Shown: positions 1-8,791, numbered from the stretch's first letter. The stretch: 64,000 nucleotides of DNA from Micromonospora sp. WMMD1120 (GCF_029626235.1 NZ_JARUBO010000005.1:5738001-5802000); one strand, 5' to 3'. Program-made: numbers and translations. The notes: generated by a model from the sequence alone, not told the origin.

Positions 1-194
1 CCGGGCGGCGGGCCGGCGCGGCCGGCGCGGCCGAGCACGGGTGGTGGCACGGCGACACGCCACCGGCGGCCGAGGCACGGGCCGTGGACAGGTGGCCGGC
101 GCTGCCCGACGACGCCATCCTCTGGACGACGCCGGGCAGCGTCCCGGACGCCGCCCGGTCGAGCCGGCTGGACGAGGAACAGGCGGCCGGCTGA
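1..194 (+). CDS. Partial protein of the eCIS locus (3' end only)
   Basis: An open frame enters the window from the left and ends at a TGA (192-194) that overlaps the ATG of the next gene. The visible C-terminus is about 63 residues, rich in Gly/Ala at first and then acidic, ending in DEEQAAG. The stop-start overlap makes it the previous gene of the same contractile injection operon. No domain can be recognised in the fragment, so its role (for example a small structural or accessory protein placed before the tube/LysM protein) is only an inference from position. Confidence 0.6.
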   Translation, partial: GRRAGAAGAAEHGWWHGDTPPAAEARAVDRWPALPDDAILWTTPGSVPDAARSSRLDEEQAAG

Positions 195-1036
195 TGGAAC
201 GCGTCGCCTTCCTCATCGACACTTCCGGCGTGCGGGTGGACTGCCTGCTCAACCCGGAGACGGTGCAGGTGACCCGGCTGGCCGGCGTACGCCAGCGGGG
301 TGCCGCCGGCGGTCAGCTCACCGGGGCCGGGCTGGCCGACGACCCGCTGGTCTTCACCGGCGGCGGCCGCACCGAACTGGTCCTCGACCTGCTCTTCGAC
401 GTCGACTTCGTGGAGGCGCAGATCCGACCGGCCGACGTCCGGGTGCTGACCCGTCCGCTGTGGATGCTGGCGGAGAACTCGACGGCCGAACACGGTTGGC
501 TGCGCCCGCCACTGGTCCGGCTGGTCTGGGGCAAGACCTGGAACGTGCCCGGCGTGATCGTCGCGGTGGCGGAACGGTTCGACGCGTTCACCGGCACCGG
601 GTCACCCCGGCGGTCCTGGCTGCGGCTCAAACTGGTCCGCGTCGCCGAGACGGCCGACCAGGCGGAGGCCGGCTTCGCCGAGGAGCTGGCGGCGGCGAAC
701 ACCCCGACCGCCGCGCCGGGCAGCGCGGTGGTCGCCGCCGGGGACGGCGCGGCCGAGCCGGGCCGGTCCGGTGTGCGCTTCGACCTGCTGGCCAACGACG
801 CGCTCGGTTCGCCGCTGCGCTGGCGGCTGCTGGCCGAACACAACCGGATCACCGATCCCCTGGCGGTGCCGGCGGGCACCACCCTCGCGGTCCCACCCGC
901 CGCCGGTCCGACGGTCGCCGGAGCGGCGCGGGCGGTGGCCGGCGCGGTGAGCGCGTCGACATCGGCCGTCGGCGGGGTGTGGAGCGCCGTCGCCGCGAAC
1001 CCGACCGGAGCCGGCGACCCGGCCGGTACGCCGTGA
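194..1036 (+). CDS. eCIS tube-initiator/LysM protein (Afp7-like)
   Basis: A 280-aa structural protein of a contractile injection system, expected to join the inner tube to the spike complex. Residues 1-160 fit the CIS tube-protein N-terminal domain: a start like ERVAFLIDTSG, a central ELVLDLLFDVDF strand pair, then RPPLVRLVWG and an SPRRSWLRLKL strand, as in Afp7/gp53-type proteins. Residues about 195-245 resemble a LysM module (WRLLAEHNRITDPLAVPAGT), which usually anchors this protein near the baseplate. The tail is Ala/Val-rich and low complexity. ATG 194 is chosen because it overlaps the upstream stop and precedes the conserved domain; the frame stays open further upstream but that part looks non-coding. 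It overlaps the next gene by GTGA. Confidence 0.8.
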   Translation: MERVAFLIDTSGVRVDCLLNPETVQVTRLAGVRQRGAAGGQLTGAGLADDPLVFTGGGRTELVLDLLFDVDFVEAQIRPADVRVLTRPLWMLAENSTAEHGWLRPPLVRLVWGKTWNVPGVIVAVAERFDAFTGTGSPRRSWLRLKLVRVAETADQAEAGFAEELAAANTPTAAPGSAVVAAGDGAAEPGRSGVRFDLLANDALGSPLRWRLLAEHNRITDPLAVPAGTTLAVPPAAGPTVAGAARAVAGAVSASTSAVGGVWSAVAANPTGAGDPAGTP

Positions 1037-2625
1037 CCGGCGTCGCGCCCCGGGCGCTGCTGGTCCAGCTCGACGGCGTCGAGCTGGACGGCGCGGCACG
1101 GGCACGGATCAGGTCGCTGCGGGTGGCGGCGCGCCTCGACCAGCCCACCCAGGCCGAGCTGGTGCTCGCCACCGCCGCCGGTCCCGGCGCGCTGGACCCG
1201 GCGGTACGCCCCGGCGCCACGCTCGACATCGCGCTCACCGATCACGCGGAGGCCCTGTTCACCGGTGAGGTCACCTGCGTGGAGGTGGAGTACGCCGCCG
1301 ACGGCGCGGCGGTCCTGCGGCTGCGGGCGTACGACCTGCTGCACCGGTTGCGCAAGCGGCAGGGGCTCCGGGTCTTCACGTCGGTGACGACCGCCGAGCT
1401 GGCCCGGGAGCTGTGCGACGCGGTGGGGCTGGCGGTGACGGCGGAGGTGGACGGTCCCCGGATCGAGCGGCTGTCGCAGCACCGGCACAGCGACCTGGAG
1501 CTGCTGCGCGAGGTGGCCGGCCGGGCCGGGCTGCACATGGCCGCCGACGGCGCCGGGGTGCGGCTGGTCACCCTCGCCGGGTACGGGGAGCCGGTCGGGC
1601 TGACCCTCGGCGCGGATGTGCACAGCCTGCGGCTGTCCACGAACACCGACCGGGCCAGCGGGGCGAGCGCGGCGTTGGGCTGGCACCCGCAGCGGGCCGA
1701 GGTGATCAGTCAGCGGGCTGACGAGGCGCGTTGCGGCCGGCCGGCCGGTGACCGCCCGGACCCGGCCGACGTGGGCGCCGACGGGGTGCGCACCGCGGTG
1801 GACCAGCCCGGCCGCAGCGACGACGAGTTGGCGGCGTTGGCCCAGGCGCGGCTGGACACCCGGGCGGCGGCGCTGGTCACCGCCGAGGGGGTGGCCGAGG
1901 GCGACCCGGCGCTGCGGCCGGGCCGGCGGATCGACCTGGGCGGCGTGCCCGACCCGGTCTCCGGGGCGTACGTGTTGACCGAGGTCGTGCACACAGTGGA
2001 CGGTGACGGGCACCTGACCCGCTTCTCCACGGTGCCGCCGCCCACCCCGCCCCCGGCGACCGCCGGCGCGGTGGTCACCCTGGGCACCGTCACCGACGTC
2101 GCCGACCCGGACGGGCTGGGCCGGGTCCGGCTGACCCTGCCCGCGTACGGGGACCTGGACGCCGGTTGGCTCGCCGTGCTCTGCCCCGGCGCGGGGCGGG
2201 GCAAGGGCCTGGTGGCGCTGCCCGACCCGGACGACACCGTGCTGGTGGCGCTGCCCGGCGGCGAACCGGCGGCGGGCGTCGTGCTCGGCTCGCTGTTCGG
2301 CGCTGTCGAGCCGTACGACGCGGGCATCGACGACGGCCGGGCGCGCCGCTGGACCATGCGCACCTCCGGCGGGCAGTCGATAGTCGTCGACGACGCGCGG
2401 CGCAGCCTGCGGTTGGCCACCGAGGGTGGCAGCTTCCTGGAGTTGACCCCCGACCTGGCCACCCTGCACGCGGCGTCCGACCTGGTGCTCTCCGCGCCCG
2501 GCCGGGCCCTCGTGGTCCGCGCCCGCAGCGTGGACTTCCTGCACGCCGAGGCGACCGAAGATCCGACGACAGCGGCGCGGCAGGCGGGTTCGCTCGCCCG
2601 CGCCGCGCACCAGGGAGGCGGCTGA
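1033..2625 (+). CDS. VgrG-like spike protein (phage late control D / gp45 fusion, Afp8-like)
   Basis: A 530-aa central spike of the injection system. The first two thirds resemble phage late control gene D protein (gp27-like hub), with paired beta-barrel strands and the segment LELLREVAGRAGLHM. From about residue 335 there is an OB-fold/gp5-like region: VTLGTVTDVADPDGLGRVRL is the usual start of a Gp5/VgrG OB domain. A short beta-rich stretch with TMRTSGGQSIVVDD and repeated short strands follows, as in the spike needle. The GTG start overlaps the upstream TGA and the stop overlaps the next ATG, so the genes are probably translationally coupled. There is no C-terminal enzymatic extension, so this looks structural rather than an evolved effector. 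Confidence 0.85.
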   Translation: MTGVAPRALLVQLDGVELDGAARARIRSLRVAARLDQPTQAELVLATAAGPGALDPAVRPGATLDIALTDHAEALFTGEVTCVEVEYAADGAAVLRLRAYDLLHRLRKRQGLRVFTSVTTAELARELCDAVGLAVTAEVDGPRIERLSQHRHSDLELLREVAGRAGLHMAADGAGVRLVTLAGYGEPVGLTLGADVHSLRLSTNTDRASGASAALGWHPQRAEVISQRADEARCGRPAGDRPDPADVGADGVRTAVDQPGRSDDELAALAQARLDTRAAALVTAEGVAEGDPALRPGRRIDLGGVPDPVSGAYVLTEVVHTVDGDGHLTRFSTVPPPTPPPATAGAVVTLGTVTDVADPDGLGRVRLTLPAYGDLDAGWLAVLCPGAGRGKGLVALPDPDDTVLVALPGGEPAAGVVLGSLFGAVEPYDAGIDDGRARRWTMRTSGGQSIVVDDARRSLRLATEGGSFLELTPDLATLHAASDLVLSAPGRALVVRARSVDFLHAEATEDPTTAARQAGSLARAAHQGGG

Positions 2626-2963
2626 TGCGCTGGATCCATCGTGACTCCGTGATCACCTGCGACCACGACGGCCGGGTGGAGAACCGACCCGGGCAGCGGT
2701 GGGTGACAGTCACCGGGGTGCCGGTGCTCGTCGACGACGACCCGCAGGGCCGCTCCATCGTGGCCTGCCCGAACTACGGCCCGACCATCAAGCCGTGCAC
2801 GAAGACGCTGACCGTGCGGGTGGGCTACAGCGACTGGGTCCGCGTCGACGGGCGCCGGGTGGTGCTGTCGCACCTGGAGGGGTTCACCAACGGCACCCCA
2901 CCGGGCCTGGTGAAGCACCTCGTGCGCGACCCGGGGCAGGAGTTCCTGGGGGCGGACCGGTGA
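2625..2963 (+). CDS. Candidate spike-tip (PAAR-like) protein
   Basis: A small 112-aa protein between the spike and gp25 genes, where eCIS loci normally encode the PAAR-type tip. It has two Cys residues in a short core (VACPNYGPTIKPCTK) and closely spaced beta strands ending in EGFTNGTPPG. The Gly/Pro turns and cysteines suit a small metal-stabilised or disulfide-free cone, but no PAAR triplet was recognised with certainty. The call therefore rests on position, size and the cysteine-containing core. The ATG overlaps the previous stop (TGATG) and the stop overlaps the next GTG. An alternative is a small conserved baseplate accessory protein. Confidence 0.55.
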   Translation: MRWIHRDSVITCDHDGRVENRPGQRWVTVTGVPVLVDDDPQGRSIVACPNYGPTIKPCTKTLTVRVGYSDWVRVDGRRVVLSHLEGFTNGTPPGLVKHLVRDPGQEFLGADR

Positions 2964-3394
2964 GGGCGTTCCGCTTCGTCGGGGCCGGTTTCGACGCCGG
3001 GCGTACCGGCGGGTTGGCGTTGACAGCGGCCGGCGGCCTGGCGATGACCGAGGGCGACGAGAGCGTACGGCAGGCGCTGTTTCTGCTGTTGTCCACCACC
3101 CCGGGCGAGCGGCTGATGCGACCCGGCTACGGCTCCCGGCTGCACCGGCTGGTCTTCGCGCCCAACGACGACACCACCGCCGGCCTGGCCATCCACTACG
3201 TCCGGCAGGCCATCGCCCGGTGGGAGCCCCGGGTCGAGGTGATCGACGTGGACGCCGGGCCGGACCCGGACGACGCGTGGCGGTTGGTGATCCGCCTGGA
3301 CTACCGGGTCCGGGCCAGCCTGACCCCCGGGCAGTTGGTCTTCTCCGTGGACCTGCTCCCCGCCGACGAGCCCGCCGAGGAGGGACAGTCATGA
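2960..3394 (+). CDS. GPW/gp25 family baseplate wedge protein
   Basis: A 144-aa baseplate wedge component (Afp9/T4 gp25-like) that nucleates sheath assembly. The family signature is clear: EGDESVRQALFLLLSTTPGE followed by RLMRPGYGSRLHRLVFAPND, the conserved R-P-x-Y-G-S core, then a strand ending in RVRASLTPGQLVFSVDL. The length fits the family (about 130-150 aa). The GTG start overlaps the upstream TGA and the stop TGA overlaps the next gene's ATG, so the whole baseplate block reads as one coupled operon. Nothing is unusual in the domain; the N-terminal 20 residues are a short family-typical extension. Confidence 0.9.
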   Translation: MRAFRFVGAGFDAGRTGGLALTAAGGLAMTEGDESVRQALFLLLSTTPGERLMRPGYGSRLHRLVFAPNDDTTAGLAIHYVRQAIARWEPRVEVIDVDAGPDPDDAWRLVIRLDYRVRASLTPGQLVFSVDLLPADEPAEEGQS

Positions 3395-6069
3395 CCCTGC
3401 CCGTGCCGCATCTGGACGACCGCGGCTTTCTCGACCTGGTCACCGAGGCCCGGGAGCGGATCAGGCTGTCCTGCCCGGCGTGGACCGACCTGTCGGCGCA
3501 CGACCCCGGGATGGCGTTGGTGGAGACGTTCGCGCACCTGACCGAGGTGATGATCTACCGGTTGAACCAGTTGCCGGACAAGGCGTACGTCTCGTTCCTG
3601 AACCTGCTCGGCGCGACCCGGCACGCCCCCACCGCGGCCTGGGCGGACGTCCGGTTCACCCGCACCGGCGCCGACCGGGCGGCGATCCGGATCCCGGCCG
3701 GGCTGCGGGTCGCGGCGGCCCGGGGCGCGGATCCCCGGCCGGTCGTCTTCGTCACCACCGAGCCGGCGTCGCTGCCCGCCGACGAGACGTCGGTGACGGT
3801 ACGCCTGCACCACTGCGAACCGGTCGAGGCGGAGCTGCTCGGTGTCGGCACCGGCCAACCGGGGCAGGTGCTGCGGGCCGCCCACGCGCCGCTGACGCAC
3901 ACCGCCGAGGCGCTGGACCTGATGCTCGGGGTGGAGGTGCCGGCCGGCACCGTCGAGTTGGGAGCGGCGGCCCGGGAGCACGACGGCCGCACGTTCGAGA
4001 TCTGGCAGCCGGTGCGCAGCTTCGCCAGGCTCGGCCCGCAGGCCAAGGCGTACCTCGTCGACCGCTGCTCGGGCACCGTCACGTTCGCCCCGGCCCTGGA
4101 CCTGCGCTCCCCCACCGCGCCGGACGGAGCGGGCGCACTGGACGGAGCAGGCGCACTGGACGGAGCCCCGGCGAGCGGGCCGGGGCCGGTGACCGTGGCG
4201 GCAGTGCCTCCGGCCGGGCGGCAGATCCGGCTCTGGTACCGCACCGGTGGCGGGCCGGCCGGCAACGTGGCGGCGGGCACCCTGACCAGCCTGCGCGACC
4301 CGCTGCCCGGGGTCCGCGTCGACAACCCCGCCCCGGCGGCCGGGGGCCGGGACATGGAGGCGCTGGAGTCGGTGCTGCTGCGCGGCCCGTACGAGTTCTT
4401 CGCCCAGCAGCGGGCGGTCACCGCCCGCGACTTCGAGGTCCTCGCGACCAGCTCCGGCGCGGTGGCGAGAGCCCGCGCGTTCACCCGCGCCGCGGTGTAC
4501 AGCTTCGCCCGTCCGGGCGAGGTCGAGGTGGTGCTGGTGCCGTACGTGCCAGAGTCGGCCCGACCGGGCGGCCGGCTGCCGGTGGCGGTGCTCCGTGAAC
4601 ACGAGGTGCCCGAGGCGCGCCGACGGGTCGAGGCGGACCTGGCGGAACGTCGGATGGTCGGCACCCGGTCGCGGGCCACCTGGGCCCGGTTCAAGGCGGT
4701 GTCGGTACGCGCCCGGGTGGTGGTACGGCGCGAGGAGGACGTGGACGCGGTCCGCCGCCGGATCCACGACCGGCTGCACCAGACGTTGAGCCCGCTGCCC
4801 ACCGCGCTCAACCCGACCGGCTGGCCGTTCGGCGAGCCGCTGCGGGCGTCGAACGTGTACCGGCTGCTGGAACACGCCGAACCGGGGGTGCGCTACGTCG
4901 AGTCGGTGCGGTTCGTCGTCGACGAGGCGCCCGACGCCGACGTCCGCGCGCTCGCCGTCGACCAGTACCAGCCGCGCACCTGGTACGCCGGACGCGGGCC
5001 GGTGGTGTTCCGGTCCAGCAACGGCGGCGCGGGCTGGGAGCCGGCCGGACGTTTCGACGACGAGACGGTGCTGCGGGTGGCGCCCGCGCCCGCGCCGGCA
5101 CGACCCGGCATCGTGGCACGTCCCGGCTCGGTGGCGGTGGTCACCCTGCGCGCCTCCGGCGGCTCACGGGTGCACCTCAGCACCGACCTGGGCGAGACGT
5201 GGTCGCTGCTCACCGACCTGGACTCTCGGATCTCCGACGTGGCGTGGCTGGACCGCGACGGCGCGGGCGCGCTGCTGGTCGCCACCGACACCGGCCTGTA
5301 CGAGGTGTCGCTGCTGGCCGGGGCGGTGCCGCTGCCGATCCTGGTGGACCCGTCCGACGCCGACCGGGGCTTCTACGCGGTGCGCGCCTTCGTCAACGAG
5401 CGGGGCGCGCCGGGGGTGGCGGTGGCCGCGCAGGCCGGGTTCGGGGTGTACCTGTCGACGGCCGGTGGCCGGCCCGGCACGTTCACCCACGTCGGGCTGG
5501 CCAACGTGGACAACCGGGTGCTCGCCGTGCAGTACGACGGCCCGGCCACCCTGCTGTGGAGCGGCGCCGGCGAGCCCGACCCGAAGAAGCCCGGCCAGGG
5601 CTGCCACCGCACCCGGCTGTTCGAGTCCGACGTGAAGTGGCAGTCGGTGCAGGCCGGGTGGATCGGCGGCACCTGCCGAGGGCTGGCGTTCTCCGGCCAG
5701 CAGGCGCTGGCGGCCACGCAGAGCGGCGGGGTGCTGCGGCTGGACACCCTGGCCACCCAACCGCAGTGGCAGCCGGTGTCGGTCAACTGCGGGTTGCCGC
5801 TGCGGGACCGGACCCGGTTCGTGCCCGTCGACGCGATAGCGGTCAGCGCTCCGGCGGCCGGCGCGGGCGCGGCGGGTTCCGGCGCGGCGGAGCGGCTGGT
5901 CCTGGCCGGCGGCGAACGCGGCGTGCACCGCAGCGTCGACGCCGTCGACTGGACGCCGAGCGCGAATCAGGCCACCGCCGACGTCGTGACAGTCCCGGAC
6001 ACCTGGCTGCTCTGCTCCGGCGAGCACGACATCGAGGTGGTGCGCCAGGATGCGGCGCTCGGCGATTGA
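3391..6069 (+). CDS. Baseplate J-like wedge protein with fused C-terminal beta-propeller-like region
   Basis: An 892-aa protein. Residues 1 to about 525 match large baseplate J/gp6-like wedge proteins: SAHDPGMALVETFAHLTEVM near the N-terminus, then FFAQQRAVTARDFEVLA in the middle. From about residue 530 the character changes to a Trp/Gly/Asp-rich segment of about 360 aa with Asp-box (BNR)-like repeats, for example STDLGETWSLL, RSSNGGAGWEP, YLSTAGG and HRSVDAVDWTP. This predicts a beta-propeller fused to the wedge. Residues about 245-262 contain a short DGAGAL tandem repeat encoded by 18-bp units. The ATG overlaps the gp25 stop, and the 3' end overlaps the tail protein I gene by 20 bp. The propeller could decorate the baseplate exterior or bind a surface; that role is inferred. 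Confidence 0.85.
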   Translation: MTLPVPHLDDRGFLDLVTEARERIRLSCPAWTDLSAHDPGMALVETFAHLTEVMIYRLNQLPDKAYVSFLNLLGATRHAPTAAWADVRFTRTGADRAAIRIPAGLRVAAARGADPRPVVFVTTEPASLPADETSVTVRLHHCEPVEAELLGVGTGQPGQVLRAAHAPLTHTAEALDLMLGVEVPAGTVELGAAAREHDGRTFEIWQPVRSFARLGPQAKAYLVDRCSGTVTFAPALDLRSPTAPDGAGALDGAGALDGAPASGPGPVTVAAVPPAGRQIRLWYRTGGGPAGNVAAGTLTSLRDPLPGVRVDNPAPAAGGRDMEALESVLLRGPYEFFAQQRAVTARDFEVLATSSGAVARARAFTRAAVYSFARPGEVEVVLVPYVPESARPGGRLPVAVLREHEVPEARRRVEADLAERRMVGTRSRATWARFKAVSVRARVVVRREEDVDAVRRRIHDRLHQTLSPLPTALNPTGWPFGEPLRASNVYRLLEHAEPGVRYVESVRFVVDEAPDADVRALAVDQYQPRTWYAGRGPVVFRSSNGGAGWEPAGRFDDETVLRVAPAPAPARPGIVARPGSVAVVTLRASGGSRVHLSTDLGETWSLLTDLDSRISDVAWLDRDGAGALLVATDTGLYEVSLLAGAVPLPILVDPSDADRGFYAVRAFVNERGAPGVAVAAQAGFGVYLSTAGGRPGTFTHVGLANVDNRVLAVQYDGPATLLWSGAGEPDPKKPGQGCHRTRLFESDVKWQSVQAGWIGGTCRGLAFSGQQALAATQSGGVLRLDTLATQPQWQPVSVNCGLPLRDRTRFVPVDAIAVSAPAAGAGAAGSGAAERLVLAGGERGVHRSVDAVDWTPSANQATADVVTVPDTWLLCSGEHDIEVVRQDAALGD

Positions 6070-6565
6070 ACGGCTGTTGCCCGCCGCGTACCAGCGGGCC
6101 TGCGTCCCGGGCAGCGTGCTCTGGGCGCTGCTGGACGTCATGGAGGGGCTGCACGCCCCCGACGAGGCGGTGCTGGCCGAGGTGGACGCCCTGTTCGACC
6201 CGTACCGCGCGCCGGACGGGCTGGTGGTGCGGCTGACCCGCTGGGTGGCGATGGACCACGTGGTGGCCTCGCCCCGACCGGACGCCCCGCTGCCCCTGCC
6301 GGTCGGGCGGTTGCGGGACCTGGTCGCCAACGCCGCGCTGCTGGCCCGCTGGCGCGGCACCCCGTACGGCCTGCGCACCGCGCTGGAACTGGCCACCGGG
6401 ACGCCGGGCTTCACCATCGACGAACCCGCCGAGCAGCCCTTTCACGTCGTGGTGCGGGTGCCGGTCGCCGTCGCCGACCAGCTCGCCGTGATCACCCGCA
6501 TCGTCGAGGCGGAGAAACCGGCCTCGACCACCGCCGAGATCGTCCTTCAGGAGGAGTCGTCATGA
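6050..6565 (+). CDS. Phage tail protein I-like baseplate protein (Afp12-like)
   Basis: A 171-aa protein directly after baseplate J, the position of P2 gpI/Afp12 tail proteins. It opens with [14 protein letters not shown], continues with a helical segment ([28 protein letters not shown]), and has [22 protein letters not shown], the R-x-K/R-G-T motif typical of tail protein I family members. A short beta region ends the protein ([14 protein letters not shown]). The ATG lies 20 bp inside the previous gene, and the stop overlaps the next ATG. It probably completes the baseplate wedge; no sign of truncation. Confidence 0.75.
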   Translation: MRRSAIERLLPAAYQRACVPGSVLWALLDVMEGLHAPDEAVLAEVDALFDPYRAPDGLVVRLTRWVAMDHVVASPRPDAPLPLPVGRLRDLVANAALLARWRGTPYGLRTALELATGTPGFTIDEPAEQPFHVVVRVPVAVADQLAVITRIVEAEKPASTTAEIVLQEESS

Positions 6566-7491
6566 CCACCGAGTGGGCGGTCGTCGCCGCCGCCGAGCAG
6601 TTCACCCTCGATCCGCGCAACAGCGGCGAGTTGACCTTCACCGTCTCCAACCCGGGCAACGCGCCGGACACCGTGGTGTTCGACGTCGCCCCCGGCGACG
6701 GCTCCCAGCGGGCCTGGTTCAGCGTCGCCGAGCCGCAGCGGGTGGTCCCCGGCCAGGGCTCGGTGTCGTTCCTGGTCAAGCTCGCCGTGCCGGCGGGCAC
6801 CGCGCCCCGCCGGTACGACATGACGGGGTTCGCGTACTCGGCGAACACCGCGCCGGAGGAGAGTTCCCGCTCCAGCGGCCGGGTCACCTACGAGGTGCGG
6901 GCGGTGGCGCCGCCACGGCGTACCCCATGGTTGTGGATCGCCGCCGCGGCGGCGCTGGTGCTCGTGGTGGTCGCCGTGGGGGTGGTGTTGCTGACCCGCG
7001 ACGGCGACCCGGGCCCCGGCGAGCCGCGGGTGGTCACCGTCGAGGCGGAGAGTCTGGTGCCGGGCGCGGTGGTGGAGTCTCCGCGCAAGAGCGCGGCGAA
7101 GGTGGAGGAGCAACCCGACTGCTGCGGGGTGACCTGGTCCGGGGGGAAGCAGCTGTTCTTCCAGGGGTTGGCCATCGGCGACAGGGTCACCGTGACGGTG
7201 CAGATCCCGGCCGACGGCACCTGGCGTTTCGCGGCGGTACGCACCACCTCCCTCGACTACGCCAACACCGTCTTCACCATCGACGGCGTCCAGGTCGGCG
7301 GCACGTTCCTCGGCTTCACGCCGACGGTGCGCAAGACGGAGTTCCTGGATGTCGGCACGGTTCAGCTGACCAAGGGCCCACACCAGGTGGCGTTGCTGGT
7401 GGTCGGCAAGACGCAGGGCACGAACCGCTACTTCGCCGGTGTCGACGAGATCCGGTTCACCGAGCTCGTGGCGCAGGCCGTGGCGCGATGA
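6562..7491 (+). CDS. Bitopic membrane protein of the eCIS operon: Ig-like N-domain, one TM, carbohydrate-binding-like C-domain
   Basis: A 309-aa protein coupled by an ATGA overlap to the last baseplate gene. Residues 1-110 form an Ig-like/beta-sandwich domain ([20 protein letters not shown]) without a signal peptide. Residues about 118-142 are a single hydrophobic helix preceded by positive charges (PPRRTP), so the N-domain should face the cytoplasm and the C-domain the outside. Residues about 153-303 look like a CBM6/35-type sandwich: VEAESL at its start, a [16 protein letters not shown] segment and a final AGVDEIRF strand. Known CIS loci of Streptomyces include a membrane protein that links cytoplasmic particles to the membrane; this one has a suitable topology for such a role, but that is inference. 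Confidence 0.65.
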   Translation: MTTEWAVVAAAEQFTLDPRNSGELTFTVSNPGNAPDTVVFDVAPGDGSQRAWFSVAEPQRVVPGQGSVSFLVKLAVPAGTAPRRYDMTGFAYSANTAPEESSRSSGRVTYEVRAVAPPRRTPWLWIAAAAALVLVVVAVGVVLLTRDGDPGPGEPRVVTVEAESLVPGAVVESPRKSAAKVEEQPDCCGVTWSGGKQLFFQGLAIGDRVTVTVQIPADGTWRFAAVRTTSLDYANTVFTIDGVQVGGTFLGFTPTVRKTEFLDVGTVQLTKGPHQVALLVVGKTQGTNRYFAGVDEIRFTELVAQAVAR

Positions 7492-7949
7492 GTGGTCGGC
7501 AGAAGGCGCTGCTGGGGCTCCTCGCCGTCCTGCTGGTGGGGCTCTTCGTGGTCGCGGTCGGCGCGGGCCGCGACGACCGGGGCGACCCGGGTGCCCGGCA
7601 CGGGTTCGTCGACAGGTTGGGCGCGCTCGGCGGGGAACGCTCGGCGGTGGACCCGGCGACGGTCAGCGCCGACTGCGCCGACGAGACGGGCCGGCTGGAG
7701 TTCAGCGGCACCTGCGTGCTGCGGGTCGCGGACCCCGGCGGGTTGCGCACCCTGGTGCTGCGCAGCGCGGCCCGGTTCACCGTCGTCGCCCCGGCGCCCG
7801 GCGACGCCGACCTCACCATCCGCGACGAGGTCGAGCCGGCCGAGGACGGCACCGGCGCGGTGGCGAAGGTCGCCGTGGACCAGGCCACCGAAGTCGGCCT
7901 CACCTGCCCCGGCCTGGGCGGCTGCACGGTCGTCGTGGCCACCTCCTGA
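7488..7949 (+). CDS. Small membrane-anchored or secreted protein of the eCIS operon
   Basis: A 153-aa protein whose ATG overlaps the previous stop (ATGA). It begins with a short basic segment and one hydrophobic helix (residues 6-26, [19 protein letters not shown]) acting as a signal anchor or uncleaved signal peptide. The rest is a beta-rich extracytoplasmic domain of about 120 aa with four Cys, two of them in CPGLGGC near the C-terminus and another pair around SADCADET and GTCVLRVA, so two disulfides are possible. No family is recognised. Its tight coupling to the bitopic protein upstream suggests the two act together at the membrane. Confidence 0.6.
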   Translation: MSGRQKALLGLLAVLLVGLFVVAVGAGRDDRGDPGARHGFVDRLGALGGERSAVDPATVSADCADETGRLEFSGTCVLRVADPGGLRTLVLRSAARFTVVAPAPGDADLTIRDEVEPAEDGTGAVAKVAVDQATEVGLTCPGLGGCTVVVATS

Positions 7950-7979
7950 ATCGACGGGGACCGAGAGGAAGGTGCCGCC

Positions 7980-8750
7980 GTGGGGGATCTGCGCAAGCCG
8001 TTCCTGCTGCTGGCCATGCTGGCGATCGTCCTGGCGATCGGTGTGGAGCTGGGCGCCGGGCTGCTGCTGGGCGGCGCCGACGCCGGCGCGGCCCTCGCGG
8101 ACAGCGCCGGGGCGCTCGACGTGGAGATCGACGACGTGTCCGGGGTCAGCGAGCCGTCCGGACGGGGCACCGGCTACCTGGCGTTGATCGACGCGGTGGC
8201 GGTCTGGAGCACAGGGCTGTTCTGCCTGGGGCTGCTGCTGCCCGAACGCGTGCAGGGCCGGGTCCAGGGCGTCGCCAGCCTGATCTTCTCGATCATCCTG
8301 CTCATCGTCGGGCTGGTGGCGCTCGTCGTGGCGTTCGTGGAGCTGATGATCATGGTGTCGCTGTTCCTGGCCGTCCCGTTCGGCACGCTGGCGTACCTGG
8401 CCCTGTGGGGTTTCTTCCCGGTCGGCGAGGCAGCCGTGCTGCTCGGGCTGGTGCTGCTGCTCAAGCTCGTGTGGGCGGGGCTGCTGGTGCTGGCCCAGCC
8501 CCGCTTCCTGCAGAACAAGGGCCTGGTCCTGCTGATCCTCACCACGCTGCTGTGCACCGTCGTGCTGGAGTTCCTGCACAACCTGGTGCCGGTGATCCTG
8601 GTCAGCATCGTCGACGAGATCGCGGCGCTGCTCTTCGCGGTGATCGCGATCATCTGGGGGCTGGTCCTGCTGGTCGGCTCGATCCCCGCGATAGTCAAGG
8701 CCGTCCGCGTAACCGCCACCCTCCCCACCACCCGCCGCAGCCCCCGCTGA
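7980..8750 (+). CDS. Polytopic membrane protein at the end of the eCIS operon
   Basis: A 256-aa integral membrane protein with about six predicted helices: residues 6-32, 70-84, 96-130, 140-165, 175-195 and 205-235. A polar loop at about 40-65 carries an acidic stretch (DVEIDDVSGVSE). The start is GTG 7980, 30 bp after the previous stop, with GAGAGGAAGG about 5-10 nt upstream as ribosome binding site. No family name can be given. It is the last gene before the IS30 insertion and a palindromic terminator-like repeat, so it probably ends the operon. Together with the two preceding genes it forms a three-protein membrane module next to the injection system. Confidence 0.6.
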   Translation: MGDLRKPFLLLAMLAIVLAIGVELGAGLLLGGADAGAALADSAGALDVEIDDVSGVSEPSGRGTGYLALIDAVAVWSTGLFCLGLLLPERVQGRVQGVASLIFSIILLIVGLVALVVAFVELMIMVSLFLAVPFGTLAYLALWGFFPVGEAAVLLGLVLLLKLVWAGLLVLAQPRFLQNKGLVLLILTTLLCTVVLEFLHNLVPVILVSIVDEIAALLFAVIAIIWGLVLLVGSIPAIVKAVRVTATLPTTRRSPR

Positions 8751-8791
8751 CGCCTTGTTGATCATGAAGTTGTTGCCGTGGCGCCCGGCTT

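Noticed and set aside
313..2610. Long minus-strand frame of 765 codons opposite the eCIS genes
   Set aside because: It is a high-GC shadow of overlapping, motif-rich plus-strand genes. Its translation is low-complexity Arg/Gly/Pro without any domain, like the other long antisense frames in the window.
1..8750. Prophage instead of an eCIS
   Set aside because: No integrase, terminase, portal, capsid or lysis gene is seen; the baseplate/LysM/VgrG-like order and the membrane genes fit an injection system, though the missing left part prevents full exclusion.
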